Source: Acidovorax delafieldii 2AN
Lineage (GTDB): Bacteria; Pseudomonadota; Gammaproteobacteria; Burkholderiales; Burkholderiaceae_C
DNA: 64,000 bases
Assembly: GCF_000175235.1 (NCBI RefSeq)
Contig: NZ_ACQT01000004.1
Coordinates: 1-64,000, forward strand
Reading direction: 5' to 3'
The notes under the pieces were generated by a model. It was given only the letters and a program-made list of their open reading frames with translations, made no database searches and was not told the origin of the DNA. Positions 45,057 to 55,375 of this stretch are shown here, one piece after another. The translations under genes and the position numbers were made by a program. The number at the start of each line of letters is the position of its first letter. The first letter of the stretch is position 1.

Positions 45057-47150
45057 ATGACTAGAAAGAATACCGCTACTTCTCTGCTGGATCCTGTCTT
45101 GATCAAGACGGCGCTTTGGGGGGCGCTGGCCAAGCTCAGCCCGCTGGTTCAGTGGCGCAACCCGGTGATGTTCATCGTGTACATCGGCAGCATCTTCACC
45201 ACGCTGCTGTGGCTGCATGCCCTCAACGCGCCGGCGGATGCGAGCATGCGCCCGAGTTTTGTGCTGGCCATTACCGTTTGGCTTTGGTTTACGGTGCTGT
45301 TCGCCAACTTTGCTGAAGCGTTGGCCGAAGGCCGCAGCAAGGCCCAAGCCGCCTCTTTGCGTGGATTGCGCAAAGAAACCTGGGCCAAGAAACTCAAAGA
45401 GCCGGTCCATGGTTCAGCGTTCTTGCCGGAGCAGGCCACCAACTTGCGCCGCGGCGACGTGGTGCTGGTAGAGGTCGGCGATGTAATTCCGTTGGATGGT
45501 GAAGTGATCGAAGGTGTAGCCTCCGTCGATGAAAGTGCCATCACCGGCGAATCTGCGCCGGTGGTTCGCGAGTCCGGTGGAGATTTCTCCGCTGTGACGG
45601 GCGGCACCCGCGTGCTTTCCGATTGGCTCGTGGTGCGCGTGTCCGTGAATCCGGGTGAGTCTTTCCTGGATCGGATGATTGGAATGGTGGAGGCTGCCAA
45701 GAGGCAAAAGACACCCAATGAGGTCGCGTTGACGATCTTGTTGGTGGCATTGACGATTGTGTTCCTGGTCGTCACCGTCACCCTGCTTCCTTTCTCGATC
45801 TTCAGCGTGCAGGCTTCAGCGAATGGGACTGTCGTCTCTCTGACCGCTTTGGTTGCCCTGCTGGTGTGTCTCATCCCCACCACCATCGGCGGACTGTTGT
45901 CGGCCGTCGGTGTGGCTGGCATGAGCCGGATGATGCAGGCCAACGTGATTGCGACCTCGGGGCGGGCCGTGGAGGCCGCAGGAGACGTCGATGTGCTCCT
46001 GCTGGACAAGACCGGGACCATTACCCACGGGAATCGCCAAGCCAGTGCGTTCCTGCCCGCTGCAGGGGTTTCGCCTAGCCGTCTGGCGCGCGCAGCCTTG
46101 CTGGCATCGCTTGCGGACGAGACACCTGAAGGGCGCAGCATTGTCGAGCTTGCCCGCCGTTCGGGTACCACCGACGAGAATCCGCAGAACGTGCTGCTTG
46201 TGCCTTTCACTGCGCAGACGCGGATGAGCGGTGTGGACCTCCCCGCCGTTGGGGCGTCCGGGCAACCTGCAATCACGTTGCGCAAGGGGGCCGTGCAAGC
46301 CATCGCGCGGCATGTGGAAGCGCTGGGGGGCGCCATGCCACACGACGTGGTGGCTACCGCCGATGGGGTGGCATATCGGGGAAGCACCCCCCTGGTGGTG
46401 ACCGAAGGGCGTCAGGTGCTCGGTGTTGTAGAACTCAAGGATGTCGTAAAGGTCGGCATCAAGGAGCGCTTCGCCGAACTGCGCCGCATGGGCATCCGCA
46501 CCGTCATGATCACGGGTGACAACAAACTCACGGCAGCCTTCATCGCTGCGGAGGCCGGGGTCGACGACTTTCTGGCGGAGGCGACGCCGGAGGACAAACT
46601 GGCGCTGATCCGAAAGTATCAGTCGGAAGGCCGATTGGTGGCCATGACCGGTGACGGCACCAACGATGCGCCGGCATTGGCACAGGCCGATGTCGCGGTG
46701 GCGATGGGGAGCGGAACGCAAGCCGCAAAGGAAGCTGGCAACATGGTCGACTTGGACTCCAACCCGACAAAACTCCTGGAGGTGGTGGAGACTGGCAAGG
46801 CGCTCTTGATGACGCGCGGCTCTCTCACGACGTTCTCGATCGCAAACGATGTGGCGAAGTATTTCGCCATCATTCCGGCCATATTCGTGTCGACCTATCC
46901 ACAGCTTTCCGCACTCAATGTCATGCAGCTGGCGAGCCCATCGTCTGCCATCTTGTCGGCTGTGATCTTCAATGCGCTGGTGATCGTCTTCCTGATCCCC
47001 TTGGCATTGCGAGGGGTGCAGTATCGCCCTGTGGGCGCTGCGGCCCTGCTGCGCCGCAACCTCGCAATCTATGGCCTAGGAGGTTTGATCGTGCCATTTG
47101 CTGGCATCAAGCTGATTGATTGGATACTGATGGCCGTAGGGCTGATTTGA
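45057..47150 (+). CDS. kdpB: potassium-transporting P-type ATPase subunit KdpB
   Basis: P-type ATPase of 697 residues. It has the actuator motif [14 protein letters not shown], the phosphorylation site [15 protein letters not shown] (Asp in DKTGT), [20 protein letters not shown], and the hinge [24 protein letters not shown] (clipped: [11 protein letters not shown]). ATP hydrolysis here drives uptake. The serine in the TGES loop is the known site of inhibitory phosphorylation of KdpB. All canonical motifs are intact. Confidence 0.97.
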   Translation: MTRKNTATSLLDPVLIKTALWGALAKLSPLVQWRNPVMFIVYIGSIFTTLLWLHALNAPADASMRPSFVLAITVWLWFTVLFANFAEALAEGRSKAQAASLRGLRKETWAKKLKEPVHGSAFLPEQATNLRRGDVVLVEVGDVIPLDGEVIEGVASVDESAITGESAPVVRESGGDFSAVTGGTRVLSDWLVVRVSVNPGESFLDRMIGMVEAAKRQKTPNEVALTILLVALTIVFLVVTVTLLPFSIFSVQASANGTVVSLTALVALLVCLIPTTIGGLLSAVGVAGMSRMMQANVIATSGRAVEAAGDVDVLLLDKTGTITHGNRQASAFLPAAGVSPSRLARAALLASLADETPEGRSIVELARRSGTTDENPQNVLLVPFTAQTRMSGVDLPAVGASGQPAITLRKGAVQAIARHVEALGGAMPHDVVATADGVAYRGSTPLVVTEGRQVLGVVELKDVVKVGIKERFAELRRMGIRTVMITGDNKLTAAFIAAEAGVDDFLAEATPEDKLALIRKYQSEGRLVAMTGDGTNDAPALAQADVAVAMGSGTQAAKEAGNMVDLDSNPTKLLEVVETGKALLMTRGSLTTFSIANDVAKYFAIIPAIFVSTYPQLSALNVMQLASPSSAILSAVIFNALVIVFLIPLALRGVQYRPVGAAALLRRNLAIYGLGGLIVPFAGIKLIDWILMAVGLI

Positions 47151-47160
47151 GGAGTCTTCT

Positions 47161-47733
47161 ATGAAAAACATTCTTCGCCCGGCACTCGTCGTGTTTGTGG
47201 CCCTCAGCGCGTTGACGGGCTTGCTTTACCCCTTGGCCGTTACCGGAGCGGCGCAGGCCATTTTCCCCCACGAGGCTGCGGGGAGCCTTGTGCAGCGCAC
47301 TGGCCAAGCCGTTGGTTCTTCGTTGATCGGCCAGAATTTCACGGGCCCCGCGTATTTCTGGGGACGTCCGTCGGCCACGGCGCCCATGCCTTACAACGCG
47401 GCGGCGTCGGGCGGCTCCAACCTGGGGCCCCTCAATCCGGTGTTGAACGATGCGGTCAAGGCTCGGGTGGAGGCGTTGCGCGCAGCTGACCCTGGGAATT
47501 TGGCGCCAGTGCCCGTGGACTTGGTGACGGCGTCTGCCAGTGGGTTGGATCCGCATATCAGTGTCGCGGCGGCACAGTACCAAGCCGCCCGCGTGGCGCG
47601 GGCTCGCAATGTCTCCGCGGCGAGCGTGAATGCCCTCGTCGACAAGCTCGCCGAAAAGCCGCTCCTGGGCCTGCTGGGCGAACCCAGAGTGAACGTACTG
47701 GCGCTGAATCTTGCCTTGGATGATGCTCGGTAA
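47161..47733 (+). CDS. kdpC: potassium-transporting ATPase subunit KdpC
   Basis: Protein of 190 residues with one N-terminal membrane helix and a periplasmic domain. Landmarks: [73 protein letters not shown], and C-terminal [20 protein letters not shown]. It supports K+ capture and complex stability. It begins 10 bases after kdpB and ends 59 bases before kdpD. Confidence 0.96.
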   Translation: MKNILRPALVVFVALSALTGLLYPLAVTGAAQAIFPHEAAGSLVQRTGQAVGSSLIGQNFTGPAYFWGRPSATAPMPYNAAASGGSNLGPLNPVLNDAVKARVEALRAADPGNLAPVPVDLVTASASGLDPHISVAAAQYQAARVARARNVSAASVNALVDKLAEKPLLGLLGEPRVNVLALNLALDDAR

Positions 47734-47792
47734 CCCTGCATCCCGCCTTTCGCCAGCCTTGGCCATGTGGCCCGCTTGGGAGCAAATGCGGC

Positions 47793-50555
47793 ATGGCTGA
47801 CATGCAGCGCCCAAGCCCCGATGCGTTGATCGCGCAACTGCGTGCGCAGGAGGCGCAGACCGCGTGCGGCAAGTTGCGCATCTACTTCGGTGCCAATGCC
47901 GGGGTGGGCAAGACCTGGGCCATGCTCAGTGCGGCGCAGCGGGAGCGTAGCGCTGGCCGTGACATTCTGATCGGGGTAGTGGAAACCCATGGCAGAGCCG
48001 AGACAGCGGCCTTGCTCGTGGGATTGGATGCATTGCCCCTCAAGGAGGTGGAGTACCGTGGCCGGCTCCTTCTTGAATTTGACCTGGACGCAGCCCTCGC
48101 ACGCAAGCCAGCCATTCTCCTGGTGGATGAGCTTGCCCACTCCAACGTGCAAGGATCCCGCCATGCCAAACGCTGGCAGGATGTTCAGGAGTTGCTCGCC
48201 GCGGGCATCGATGTGTGGACTGCGCTCAATGTCCAGCATCTGGAGAGCCTCAATGGGACCGTGGGTGCGATCACGGGGATCAGGGTCCATGAGACGGTGC
48301 CCGATATCGTTCTGGACGACGCGGACGAAGTAGTGCTTGTCGACGCCACCCCCGATGAACTGATATCCCGTCTGAGTGCGGGGAAGGTTTATGTCCCTCA
48401 GCAGGCTGCGCGTGCGGCTCAGAGCTTTTTCCGCAAAGGGAACCTGATTGCCTTGCGCGAAATCGCACTGCGCCGCACCGCTGAGCATGTGGAGGACGAC
48501 GTGCTGGGATGGCGGATCGAACAGTCAGGCATTTCTGGCGAGCGCGTGTCTGTCGCCTGGAACACCTCGGGCAGCATACTGGCATGTGTCGGGCCGAACG
48601 AAGATGCCGCGCAGACCGTGCGCACGGCCGCTCGCCTGGCAGGGCAGCTCAACGTGAAATGGCATGCCGCATACGTGGAGACGCCGCGACTGCAGAGGCT
48701 GGATGCGACGCGGCGCGACAGGATTCTGGCCGTGCTGCAACTGGCGCAAGAGCTGGGCGCCGCGACGGCGGTGCTGACGGGCGACCACGTTGCACCGGCC
48801 TTGGCTGCACAGGCGCTTCATCTCAATTGCGCTACCCTGGTCCTGGGGCGTCCTGCGGAGCGGCGCTGGTGGCAAAAGTGGCCATCGACAAAGGAGGTGG
48901 GCCGGGAAATCGCGGGTCTCGCCCCCTCGCTTGATATTGTGGAAACGGCGCGCGTAGGTAGTTCGAGGCGGTTGCCGCAGGCACTCTGGAGCCAAAAAGT
49001 AGGCGTTGAGGCCAGGGAAACCGACGAGACCGCGCACCCGCGCTGGCAGGGCTTCCTCTGGGCGCTCGGTGCGAGCATTGCGGTCACGTTGATAGCGACA
49101 CTGTTGCACGAAGTCCTGGAGTTGACCAATATCGTAATGTTGTACCTGGTCGGCGTTGTGGGGGTCGCCATGCGATTCGGGCGTTTGTCTGCGGCGATGG
49201 CAGCTCTGCTCAATGTGCTGGCCTTTGATTTCTTCTTCGTATCACCGCGGCTGTCTTTCGCGGTCAGCGACGTGCAGTACGTGGTCACTTTTGCTGTGAT
49301 GCTGGGGGTGGGACTTCTAGTTGGGCAGCTCACCGCCGGCCTCAGGTTCGCGGCCGGAGTGTCCAACAGCCGAGAGCGCCGGGCGCAATCGTTGTTCGAG
49401 CTTGCGCGCAAGCTGTCGGCGGCCTTGGAGACGAGCCAAGTGATCGAGATTGGCGCGGCGGCAGTGCAGGGGCATTTCGGTGGCAGAGCGGTGGTGGTTG
49501 CATTGGACGCGTCGGACCGCCTTCACTACCCCGATGATCTGCCTCAGGAATTTGACAAGAGTGTGGCAGATTGGACTTTGCGGCAAGGACAAGGTGCGGG
49601 GTTGGCAACAAATACTCTGGCGGCGCAGGCATGGCGCTATGTCCCCCTCAAGGCGCCCATGAGAGTGCGGGGTGTGCTGGCTCTGGAGCCTGCGCACCCA
49701 AGGTGGCTTTTGATTCCAGAACAGGCTCAGCAGCTCGACACCTTGGCCCGGCAGATTGCCATTGCGCTCGAACGTGTGCACTATGTCCACATCGCTCAAA
49801 AGGCGTTGGTGGACATGGAGTCCGAGCGGTTGCGCAATGCCTTGCTGGGCGCTGTTTCCCATGACGTGAGAACACCGCTGACGGCTCTGCTCACGCTGGC
49901 CGAATCGCTCAAGGGATTGCCGATGGAGGAGCACGATGCCGTGGCACAAGCCATCGTGCATCAGGCGCACCAGCTCAATGCGCTGGTCAGCAACCTGCTG
50001 GACATGGCTAGGCTGGAAAGTGATGTCTCGGGCCAAAGTGTCCACTTACGACGCGACTGGCAGTCTGTCGAGGAAGTCGTGGGTGCCTCGATACGGGCCG
50101 CCAAGCCCGCGCTGAAGGAGTTGACTGTTCGCACGGAAATCCCCGCCCATTTGCCACTGGTGGAGTTCGACCCCGTCCTCATGGAGCGCGTGCTGGTGAA
50201 TTTGCTTGAGAATGCCGCCAAGTACGGTGCACCACCCGTTGTCATCAAGGCTTTTGCAACAGAGGAGAGCCTGGTGCTGACCGTAACGGACCATGGGCCT
50301 GGCCTGCCACCGTCTTTGCGTGGCAAGGAGCACATGCTGTTCGAGAAATTCACCCGGGGACAGGCTGAATCGGCGACACCGGGGGTGGGCCTGGGGTTGG
50401 CGATCTGCAAGTCGGTGGTGCACGCGCACGGCGGAACGATTTCTGCTGCCTGCGCAACTGGGGGCGGGGCGGAGTTCACCATCACGCTCCCGCGGCGAGA
50501 GCCTCCCCATGATCCCGATTTGGAAGATATGGAGCGGGACGTTGCCGTCCCTTGA
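47793..50555 (+). CDS. kdpD: sensor histidine kinase KdpD
   Basis: Membrane sensor of 920 residues. The N-terminal KdpD domain has a Walker A GANAGVGKTWAML and ends in a Usp-like domain (HLNCATLVLGRPAERRWWQK). Four closely spaced membrane helices follow (residues about 415-510), then a GAF-like region. The kinase core has H-box LLGAVSHDVRTPLTAL, N-box LLENAAKYGAPPVVI, and G-boxes DHGPGLPPSLR and PGVGLGLAICKSVV. It senses potassium limitation and phosphorylates KdpE. Its stop is followed by the kdpE start within five bases. Confidence 0.97.
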   Translation: MADMQRPSPDALIAQLRAQEAQTACGKLRIYFGANAGVGKTWAMLSAAQRERSAGRDILIGVVETHGRAETAALLVGLDALPLKEVEYRGRLLLEFDLDAALARKPAILLVDELAHSNVQGSRHAKRWQDVQELLAAGIDVWTALNVQHLESLNGTVGAITGIRVHETVPDIVLDDADEVVLVDATPDELISRLSAGKVYVPQQAARAAQSFFRKGNLIALREIALRRTAEHVEDDVLGWRIEQSGISGERVSVAWNTSGSILACVGPNEDAAQTVRTAARLAGQLNVKWHAAYVETPRLQRLDATRRDRILAVLQLAQELGAATAVLTGDHVAPALAAQALHLNCATLVLGRPAERRWWQKWPSTKEVGREIAGLAPSLDIVETARVGSSRRLPQALWSQKVGVEARETDETAHPRWQGFLWALGASIAVTLIATLLHEVLELTNIVMLYLVGVVGVAMRFGRLSAAMAALLNVLAFDFFFVSPRLSFAVSDVQYVVTFAVMLGVGLLVGQLTAGLRFAAGVSNSRERRAQSLFELARKLSAALETSQVIEIGAAAVQGHFGGRAVVVALDASDRLHYPDDLPQEFDKSVADWTLRQGQGAGLATNTLAAQAWRYVPLKAPMRVRGVLALEPAHPRWLLIPEQAQQLDTLARQIAIALERVHYVHIAQKALVDMESERLRNALLGAVSHDVRTPLTALLTLAESLKGLPMEEHDAVAQAIVHQAHQLNALVSNLLDMARLESDVSGQSVHLRRDWQSVEEVVGASIRAAKPALKELTVRTEIPAHLPLVEFDPVLMERVLVNLLENAAKYGAPPVVIKAFATEESLVLTVTDHGPGLPPSLRGKEHMLFEKFTRGQAESATPGVGLGLAICKSVVHAHGGTISAACATGGGAEFTITLPRREPPHDPDLEDMERDVAVP

Positions 50556-50559
50556 TGCG

Positions 50560-51264
50560 ATGCAAATGCGTACCGTGTTGGTGGTTGAAGATGAGCCGCA
50601 GATCCGGCGCTTCGTTCGCAGCGCGCTGGAGGCAGAAGGATGGCAGGTTCATGAAGCCGCGACAATGCGCGAAGGACTGTCTGCAGCGGGTACCCGCCAG
50701 CCCGATCTGCTGGTGTTGGACTTGGGGTTGCCTGACGGCGATGGAGTTGACCTGATTTGCGACGTGCGGGGCTGGTCCGCCGTGCCGATCATCGTCCTGT
50801 CCGCGCGTACCGATGAGGCCGACAAGGTCAGGGCACTTGATGCTGGAGCTGATGACTATCTCACCAAGCCCTTTGGTACTGGAGAGCTTATGGCGAGGGT
50901 GCGCGCCAATCTGCGGCGTCCACGTGCTGCAAGAGGAAATGGCATCACCGTTGAAGGGGGTGATCCGGTTTTTCTGTTTGGCGATGTTGAAATTGACCGC
51001 AGCGCCCGCTTGGTGCGCAGAGGAGGGGTTGAAGTCCATCTGACGCCGACCGAGTACCGCATGTTGTCAGTGCTGGTTGCCAATTCGGGAAGGGTTATCA
51101 CCCAGAAGCAGCTACTCCGCGAGGTGTGGGGACCGATGCGGTCTGAACAAAGTCACTACCTGCGAATCTACATGGGCCATCTAAGGCAAAAGCTAGAGGC
51201 AGACCCTGCACAGCCTCGTCATTTACTGACTGAGTCGGGGGTAGGGTACCGGCTTGCCATTTGA
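50560..51264 (+). CDS. kdpE: response regulator KdpE
   Basis: OmpR-type response regulator of 234 residues. The receiver domain has VVEDEPQIRRFV (acidic pocket), phospho-acceptor Asp in LLVLDLGLPDGDGVD, Thr/Ser in IIVLSARTDEADK, and Lys in DYLTKPFG. The winged-helix effector has HLTPTEYRMLSVLVANSGRV and YLRIYMGHLRQKLE with the terminal GVGYRLAI. The ATG at 50560 starts MQMRTVLVV; ATG 50566 is equally workable. It should activate the kdp promoter upstream of the 34-residue peptide. Confidence 0.95.
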   Translation: MQMRTVLVVEDEPQIRRFVRSALEAEGWQVHEAATMREGLSAAGTRQPDLLVLDLGLPDGDGVDLICDVRGWSAVPIIVLSARTDEADKVRALDAGADDYLTKPFGTGELMARVRANLRRPRAARGNGITVEGGDPVFLFGDVEIDRSARLVRRGGVEVHLTPTEYRMLSVLVANSGRVITQKQLLREVWGPMRSEQSHYLRIYMGHLRQKLEADPAQPRHLLTESGVGYRLAI

Positions 51265-51673
51265 TTCAAAAATCGATGGACTCCATTGCTAAACCGGTGC
51301 GCCTGACGCGTTCTCCGCAATAAACAGTGACCGTGCATTTTTACAGCTAGCGGTGTTTGAGAGGCGCTGCTCGGCGCTTCGCATGACCGCCTTCTTGGCC
51401 GGATTATGGTTGACCGATCTGCTGTTGATTGGTACCAGAGGTTGAGCATCCATGCCTGTCGATATCTTGTTGCGCAGCGACGTACGCGAAGGTACGCATG
51501 GCAACATGAACATTCGTTAGGTTGCGAGACGGTCAGTTCGGGACTACTTTTCTCCCTTGGTATGGATATGGCGTGCGATTTATCGCCCTCGGGTGAGTAC
51601 TTAGGCATCGATCTCAAGGACGAGATACCGACCAAGGCCGTCAGACCGGCCTAACCGCAAGGGCGCGTCGGAT
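51265..51673. other. intergenic region without an identifiable gene
   Basis: About 400 bases lie between kdpE and the end of the MocR gene (convergent). Open frames of 70 to 140 codons occur on both strands, but their translations show no motif that I recognise. No terminator with a T-run was found after kdpE. Confidence 0.35.
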
Positions 51674-53158
51674 TCAGCGGTCTAACACACGCAGCACCAC
51701 TGCGAGATTCTTCACCGCAACTTCCAGCTCCGTCGGCGCATACGCGGCAAAGCCCATGAGGAACCCAGGCCGGAATGCGCCCGATGCATGCAATGGTGTA
51801 AGCCCGAGCAAATCGATTCCGGCACGCTGCGCTGCGCCCACGGCTTCCAGTTCGGGAATGTCGCGAATGAACCGACAGGGCATTTGCATGCCGCCGTCCG
51901 GCACTTCTGGCTCCACGAAGTCTGCCAAGTGCTTGCGCACGAGTTGCTCCAGGACATCGCGCCGCTCGCGATAGACGGCACGCATGGTTCGCACATGCGC
52001 CCCGAAATGCCCGCCCTCCATGAAGCGTGCCAGGGTCAGTTGCGCAATTGGAGCGCTGTGTCCGTCCAGCAAGGTGCGTGCGGCCGTCATCGGCGCCACA
52101 AGCTCAGGTGGCAGCACCATGAAGGCAGTACGTAAGCCCGGAAACATCGACTTGGTGAACGTGCCGATGTAGATCGTTCTCTGATGCGGGTCCAGCCCCT
52201 GCACACAGGCCGTGGGTTTGCCCTCGTAATGGAACTCGCTGTCGTAGTCATCCTCGATGATCCAGGCTTGGTGCTGCTGGGCCCAATCGATGATGTCCAG
52301 CCGCCGGTCCAGCGCCAAGGTGGCTCCGGTCGGAAACTGGTGCGAAGGCGTAAGAAACACCGCCTTGCCCGGTTGCCGCACCTGGCGCAGATGCCCCACC
52401 TGCATTCCCTCGGCATCCAGCGGGATGGGGACGCATTCCAGGCCTGCGGCGTCGAACGCCTTGCGTGCGCCGTGATAAACGGGGTCTTCAACAAAGATGC
52501 GGTCGCCGACGTCAAGCAGCACGGTAGCGCACAGAGTCAGGGCTTGCTGGGAACTGGTGACCACCAGCACACGCTCGGGGGTGGCATGCGCGCCGCGTTC
52601 CAGGTTGACGTAATTGGCAATCGCGCGCCGTAGCGGCTCCATCCCTTGCGGGGGGCTGTGCAGCAGTGCTGTGGTGCCCCAGTCCTTCAACACCTGCCGC
52701 TCAAGCCGCTCCCAGGTGGGCAGCGGGAACGTGCGTGTTTCCGGCAGGCCAGGAGCGAACGGGCGAGGAGTCAGAAAGTCTCGTACCCCGCCAGCGCGGT
52801 ACATGGCCGCACCGCGCTGGCTCAGCCGCAGAGGTACACGCAGTGGTCCAAGGCGCCACGCCGTGCCACGTCCCGGTAAACGCAGAGCCCGCTCCGAGAC
52901 GAAGCTGCCGCTACCCACGCGTCGCTCGATAAAACCCTCTGCATGCAACTGGCTGTATGCCGACTCCACCGTGTCGCGTGACACCTCCAGCGACTTCGCC
53001 AGGGCACGGGAAGCAGGCAGCGGCGTGGCGGCATCGAGTGCACCGTCGAGTATCAGTTGCCGGATCGCGCGTTGGATGCGCGCGTGCAAGGGCAACGCCC
53101 TATTTGCCGGATCAAGGACCCAGGCTTTTACCGATTCGAGTTGTGCATGCTTGAACAA
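51674..53158 (-). CDS. MocR/PdxR-like regulator (GntR HTH fused to aminotransferase-like domain)
   Basis: Protein of 494 residues. The N-terminal GntR winged helix reads LPLHARIQRAIRQLILDGAL, LPASRALAKSLEVSRDTVES and YSQLHAEGFIERRVGSG. A fold-type I aminotransferase domain follows, with RAIANYVNLERG, the substrate-loop VVTSSQQALTLCA, EDPVYHGARKAF, DDYDSEFHYEG and the PLP Lys in IYIGTFTKSMFPGLR. MocR proteins sense PLP or an amino compound with this domain and do not catalyse transamination. It is divergent from the BenE-type transporter gene 110 bases away, its likely target. Confidence 0.93.
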   Translation of the reverse strand: MFKHAQLESVKAWVLDPANRALPLHARIQRAIRQLILDGALDAATPLPASRALAKSLEVSRDTVESAYSQLHAEGFIERRVGSGSFVSERALRLPGRGTAWRLGPLRVPLRLSQRGAAMYRAGGVRDFLTPRPFAPGLPETRTFPLPTWERLERQVLKDWGTTALLHSPPQGMEPLRRAIANYVNLERGAHATPERVLVVTSSQQALTLCATVLLDVGDRIFVEDPVYHGARKAFDAAGLECVPIPLDAEGMQVGHLRQVRQPGKAVFLTPSHQFPTGATLALDRRLDIIDWAQQHQAWIIEDDYDSEFHYEGKPTACVQGLDPHQRTIYIGTFTKSMFPGLRTAFMVLPPELVAPMTAARTLLDGHSAPIAQLTLARFMEGGHFGAHVRTMRAVYRERRDVLEQLVRKHLADFVEPEVPDGGMQMPCRFIRDIPELEAVGAAQRAGIDLLGLTPLHASGAFRPGFLMGFAAYAPTELEVAVKNLAVVLRVLDR

Positions 53159-53268
53159 TTGGCCGGTATCGCATCAGAAAAATGGTAGGGCTCAGTATGC
53201 CATTCAAGGTCTATAAATCCTTACCAGGTTCAGTCCAATAGATCACTTACAAGAGCCCGATACAAACC

Positions 53269-54462
53269 ATGCCATCCGCCTCGTCGTCCCCACCTTCCCG
53301 CTTGCTCGATCTCACCCACCCCATCGTCGCGGGTCTCATTTCGGTCATCGTCAACTATGGCGGAACTTTCATTTTGGTATTCCAGGCGGCCAAGGTGGCC
53401 GGCCTCAGCCCGGAGTTGACAGCATCGTGGGTGTGGTCGATTTCGATTGGCGTGGGAGCCACGGGAGTCATCCTGAGCTGGCTGACGCGCGAGCCAATCA
53501 TTACCGCGTGGTCCACGCCGGCTGCAGCGTTCCTGGTGACGGCGCTGGCGACTACGCCCTATGCCGAAGCGGTGGGCGCCTATCTGATATCTGCCGCGGC
53601 CTTTGTGGCTCTGGGGCTGTCAGGCTGGTTCGAGCGCTTGATCCGGCTGATTCCGCCTGGCGTGGCCGCCGGCTTGCTCGGGGGCATCCTGCTCCAGTTC
53701 GGGATCAAGGCTTTCGGCGGCATGAGCGTCGATCCGTTACTGGCAGGTTTGCTGATCGTGACTTATGTGGTGCTCAAGCGGTTCAGCGCGCGCTATGCCG
53801 TCGTAGGCATTCTGATGCTGGGGCTGCTCTTTCTGCACATGCAGGATCGGGTGGACCTGTCGGGATTGGCGTTGAAGCTCGCCGCGCCGGTTCTCACCAT
53901 GCCGGCGTTCTCGCTCAATGCTTTGCTGAGCGTCGCACTGCCGCTGTTCCTCATCACTCTCACTGGCCAGTACATGCCGGGCATGCTGGTGCTGCGTAAC
54001 GACGGGTTCAAGACCAGCGCCAATCCCATCGTGGCGCTGACCGGGCTTGGCTCCCTGCTAATGGCACCGTTCGGCTCACACGCCTTCAACGTTGCAGCCA
54101 TCACGGCAGCCATCGCAACGGGCCGGGAAGCGCACGAAGATCCGTCCAAGCGCTGGATTGCGGGCGTCGCAGCAGGTGTGAGCTACATCCTCGTCGGTGT
54201 GTTCGGCGTGACACTGGCCGCCGTCTTCATGGCCCTTCCGGCGACTTTTATTACGACGCTAGCGGGCTTGGCGCTGCTGGGCACCATTGGCGGCAGCCTG
54301 GCCACCGCCTTGGCCGACTTGAAGACGCGAGAAGCGTCTCTGATCACCTTCCTGGCTTCGGCGGCCAACATCACATTGCTGGGCATCGGTGGCGCGTTCT
54401 GGGGGCTTGTAATCGGATTGGTGGCCCATGCCGTGCTCAATGGACAACTGAAGCGTCGTTAG
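53269..54462 (+). CDS. BenE/benzoate:H+ symporter family transporter
   Basis: Inner-membrane protein of 397 residues with about twelve helices. BenE features seen are AGLISVIVNYGGTFILVFQAA, the SWLTREPIITAWSTPAAAFL repeat loop (clipped), LIRLIPPGVAAGLLGGILLQ, and PFGSHAFNVAAITAAIATG with AHEDPSKRW. The family imports benzoate in a few characterised cases, but many homologues sit beside MocR regulators as here and their substrates are not established. No benzoate-degradation gene lies nearby, so benzoate specificity is doubtful. Confidence 0.9.
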   Translation: MPSASSSPPSRLLDLTHPIVAGLISVIVNYGGTFILVFQAAKVAGLSPELTASWVWSISIGVGATGVILSWLTREPIITAWSTPAAAFLVTALATTPYAEAVGAYLISAAAFVALGLSGWFERLIRLIPPGVAAGLLGGILLQFGIKAFGGMSVDPLLAGLLIVTYVVLKRFSARYAVVGILMLGLLFLHMQDRVDLSGLALKLAAPVLTMPAFSLNALLSVALPLFLITLTGQYMPGMLVLRNDGFKTSANPIVALTGLGSLLMAPFGSHAFNVAAITAAIATGREAHEDPSKRWIAGVAAGVSYILVGVFGVTLAAVFMALPATFITTLAGLALLGTIGGSLATALADLKTREASLITFLASAANITLLGIGGAFWGLVIGLVAHAVLNGQLKRR

Positions 54463-54773
54463 CGGCCGCTCATTACAGACCGGCTGCTGGGCCCGAGTTC
54501 AAGGAGGGGGCGAATGCCCGAGCCTTAGGGCAACCACGCCTGTCAGGGCCAGTCCGGCCCGGATGGCGCCGCTTCGTGATTGAGTTTCAGGCCCCGGGGC
54601 AGTCTGCGCGTGGTCGAGGCCCCGGAGCCCTGCTCGGAGTGAATGCTATGTTGTCTGTAGCGCATTTGCTGTTAGGCCTGATCCAGCCTCCGTGAAGGCG
54701 ATGCTTACTGGTGGCCTCCCGGATCGCAAGAACTCGGTTTTGTGGAGATTCGGGGTGCAGGGCCGCCATTCAA
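54463..54773. other. intergenic region without a recognised gene
   Basis: About 310 bases follow the BenE-type gene. There are several GC-rich short dyads but no T-run, so no terminator is called. No open frame is convincing. Confidence 0.3.
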
Positions 54774-54992
54774 CTATGTCTTGGACTTTAGAACTCCGCC
54801 AACCTCAAACAATTCCCGTAGGCTCTTTGCATGAAAGTCTTTGGGAAGCGCTGGAAGTCCGTAATCCACCATGAGCGCATCGATTGCTCGATGGATGAGA
54901 TCTTCCGGACTAATTCCCCACTCGGCAGCTCTGGCTCGCAGGCGGTCAGGCATGGTTTCGTCATCATCGAACTCGATGAGAAATGTCTTCAT
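54774..54992 (-). CDS. small acidic protein, possible antitoxin-like DNA-binding protein
   Basis: Protein of 72 residues starting MKTFLIEFDDDETMPDRL, continuing ARAAEWGISPEDLIHRAIDA and ending GGVLKSKT. AAAGGATC precedes the ATG. The short N-terminal strand followed by two helices suggests a ribbon-helix-helix or antitoxin-type fold, but no motif is decisive and no partner toxin is seen downstream. I do not recognise the family. It is an orphan gene at the start of a mobile region. Confidence 0.5.
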   Translation of the reverse strand: MKTFLIEFDDDETMPDRLRARAAEWGISPEDLIHRAIDALMVDYGLPALPKDFHAKSLRELFEVGGVLKSKT

Positions 54993-55171
54993 GGGATGGA
55001 TCCTTTCTGCATGGTGACGCCGCACTCGCAACCGTTACTAGTCTCAGGTACTGGCGCTGCGCACCTAAAGAGCTAGGAGGTATTCGATGCTACTTTGGCC
55101 TGGAACGACACCGATCTCTCCGTGTTGTCGAGGAGGTGCGGACGAAAACCTGGACTACCAGGAGGTAGTTC

Positions 55172-55375
55172 ATGTATTGCTACCAAGATCGAATCCGAGC
55201 CGTCGAGCTCTACATCAAGCTGGGCAAGCGCGTCAGGCCCACCATCCGGCAGCTGGGTGATCCAACGGAGAATTCTTTGAAGGGTTGGTACAACGCGTAC
55301 CTGCTCAAGCTCAACTTGTCCGCTGGCTACGCAGGCCGTGAACCGAAGTTCTCGCAGGCGCAGAAGGCTGCAGCC
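55172..55375 (+). pseudogene. IS3-family OrfA fragment
   Basis: AGGAGG precedes an ATG whose frame begins MYCYQDRIRAVELYIKLGKR and continues TIRQLGDPTENSLKGWYNAY and PKFSQAQKAAAI, the N-terminal helix-turn-helix part of an IS3-group OrfA. After about 68 codons the similarity stops and the DNA becomes primase sequence of the opposite strand. The rest of OrfA and all of OrfB are absent, so this is a truncated, inactive element. Confidence 0.7.

Noticed and set aside
45149-46387. 412-codon minus-strand frame inside kdpB
   Set aside because: It is antisense to intact P-type ATPase motifs and its product is Ser/Thr/Arg-rich with no fold signature.
54587-54769. 60-codon minus-strand frame downstream of the small acidic protein gene, considered as a partner toxin
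   Set aside because: It is rich in Pro, Arg and Ser with no ribosome site or toxin motif.
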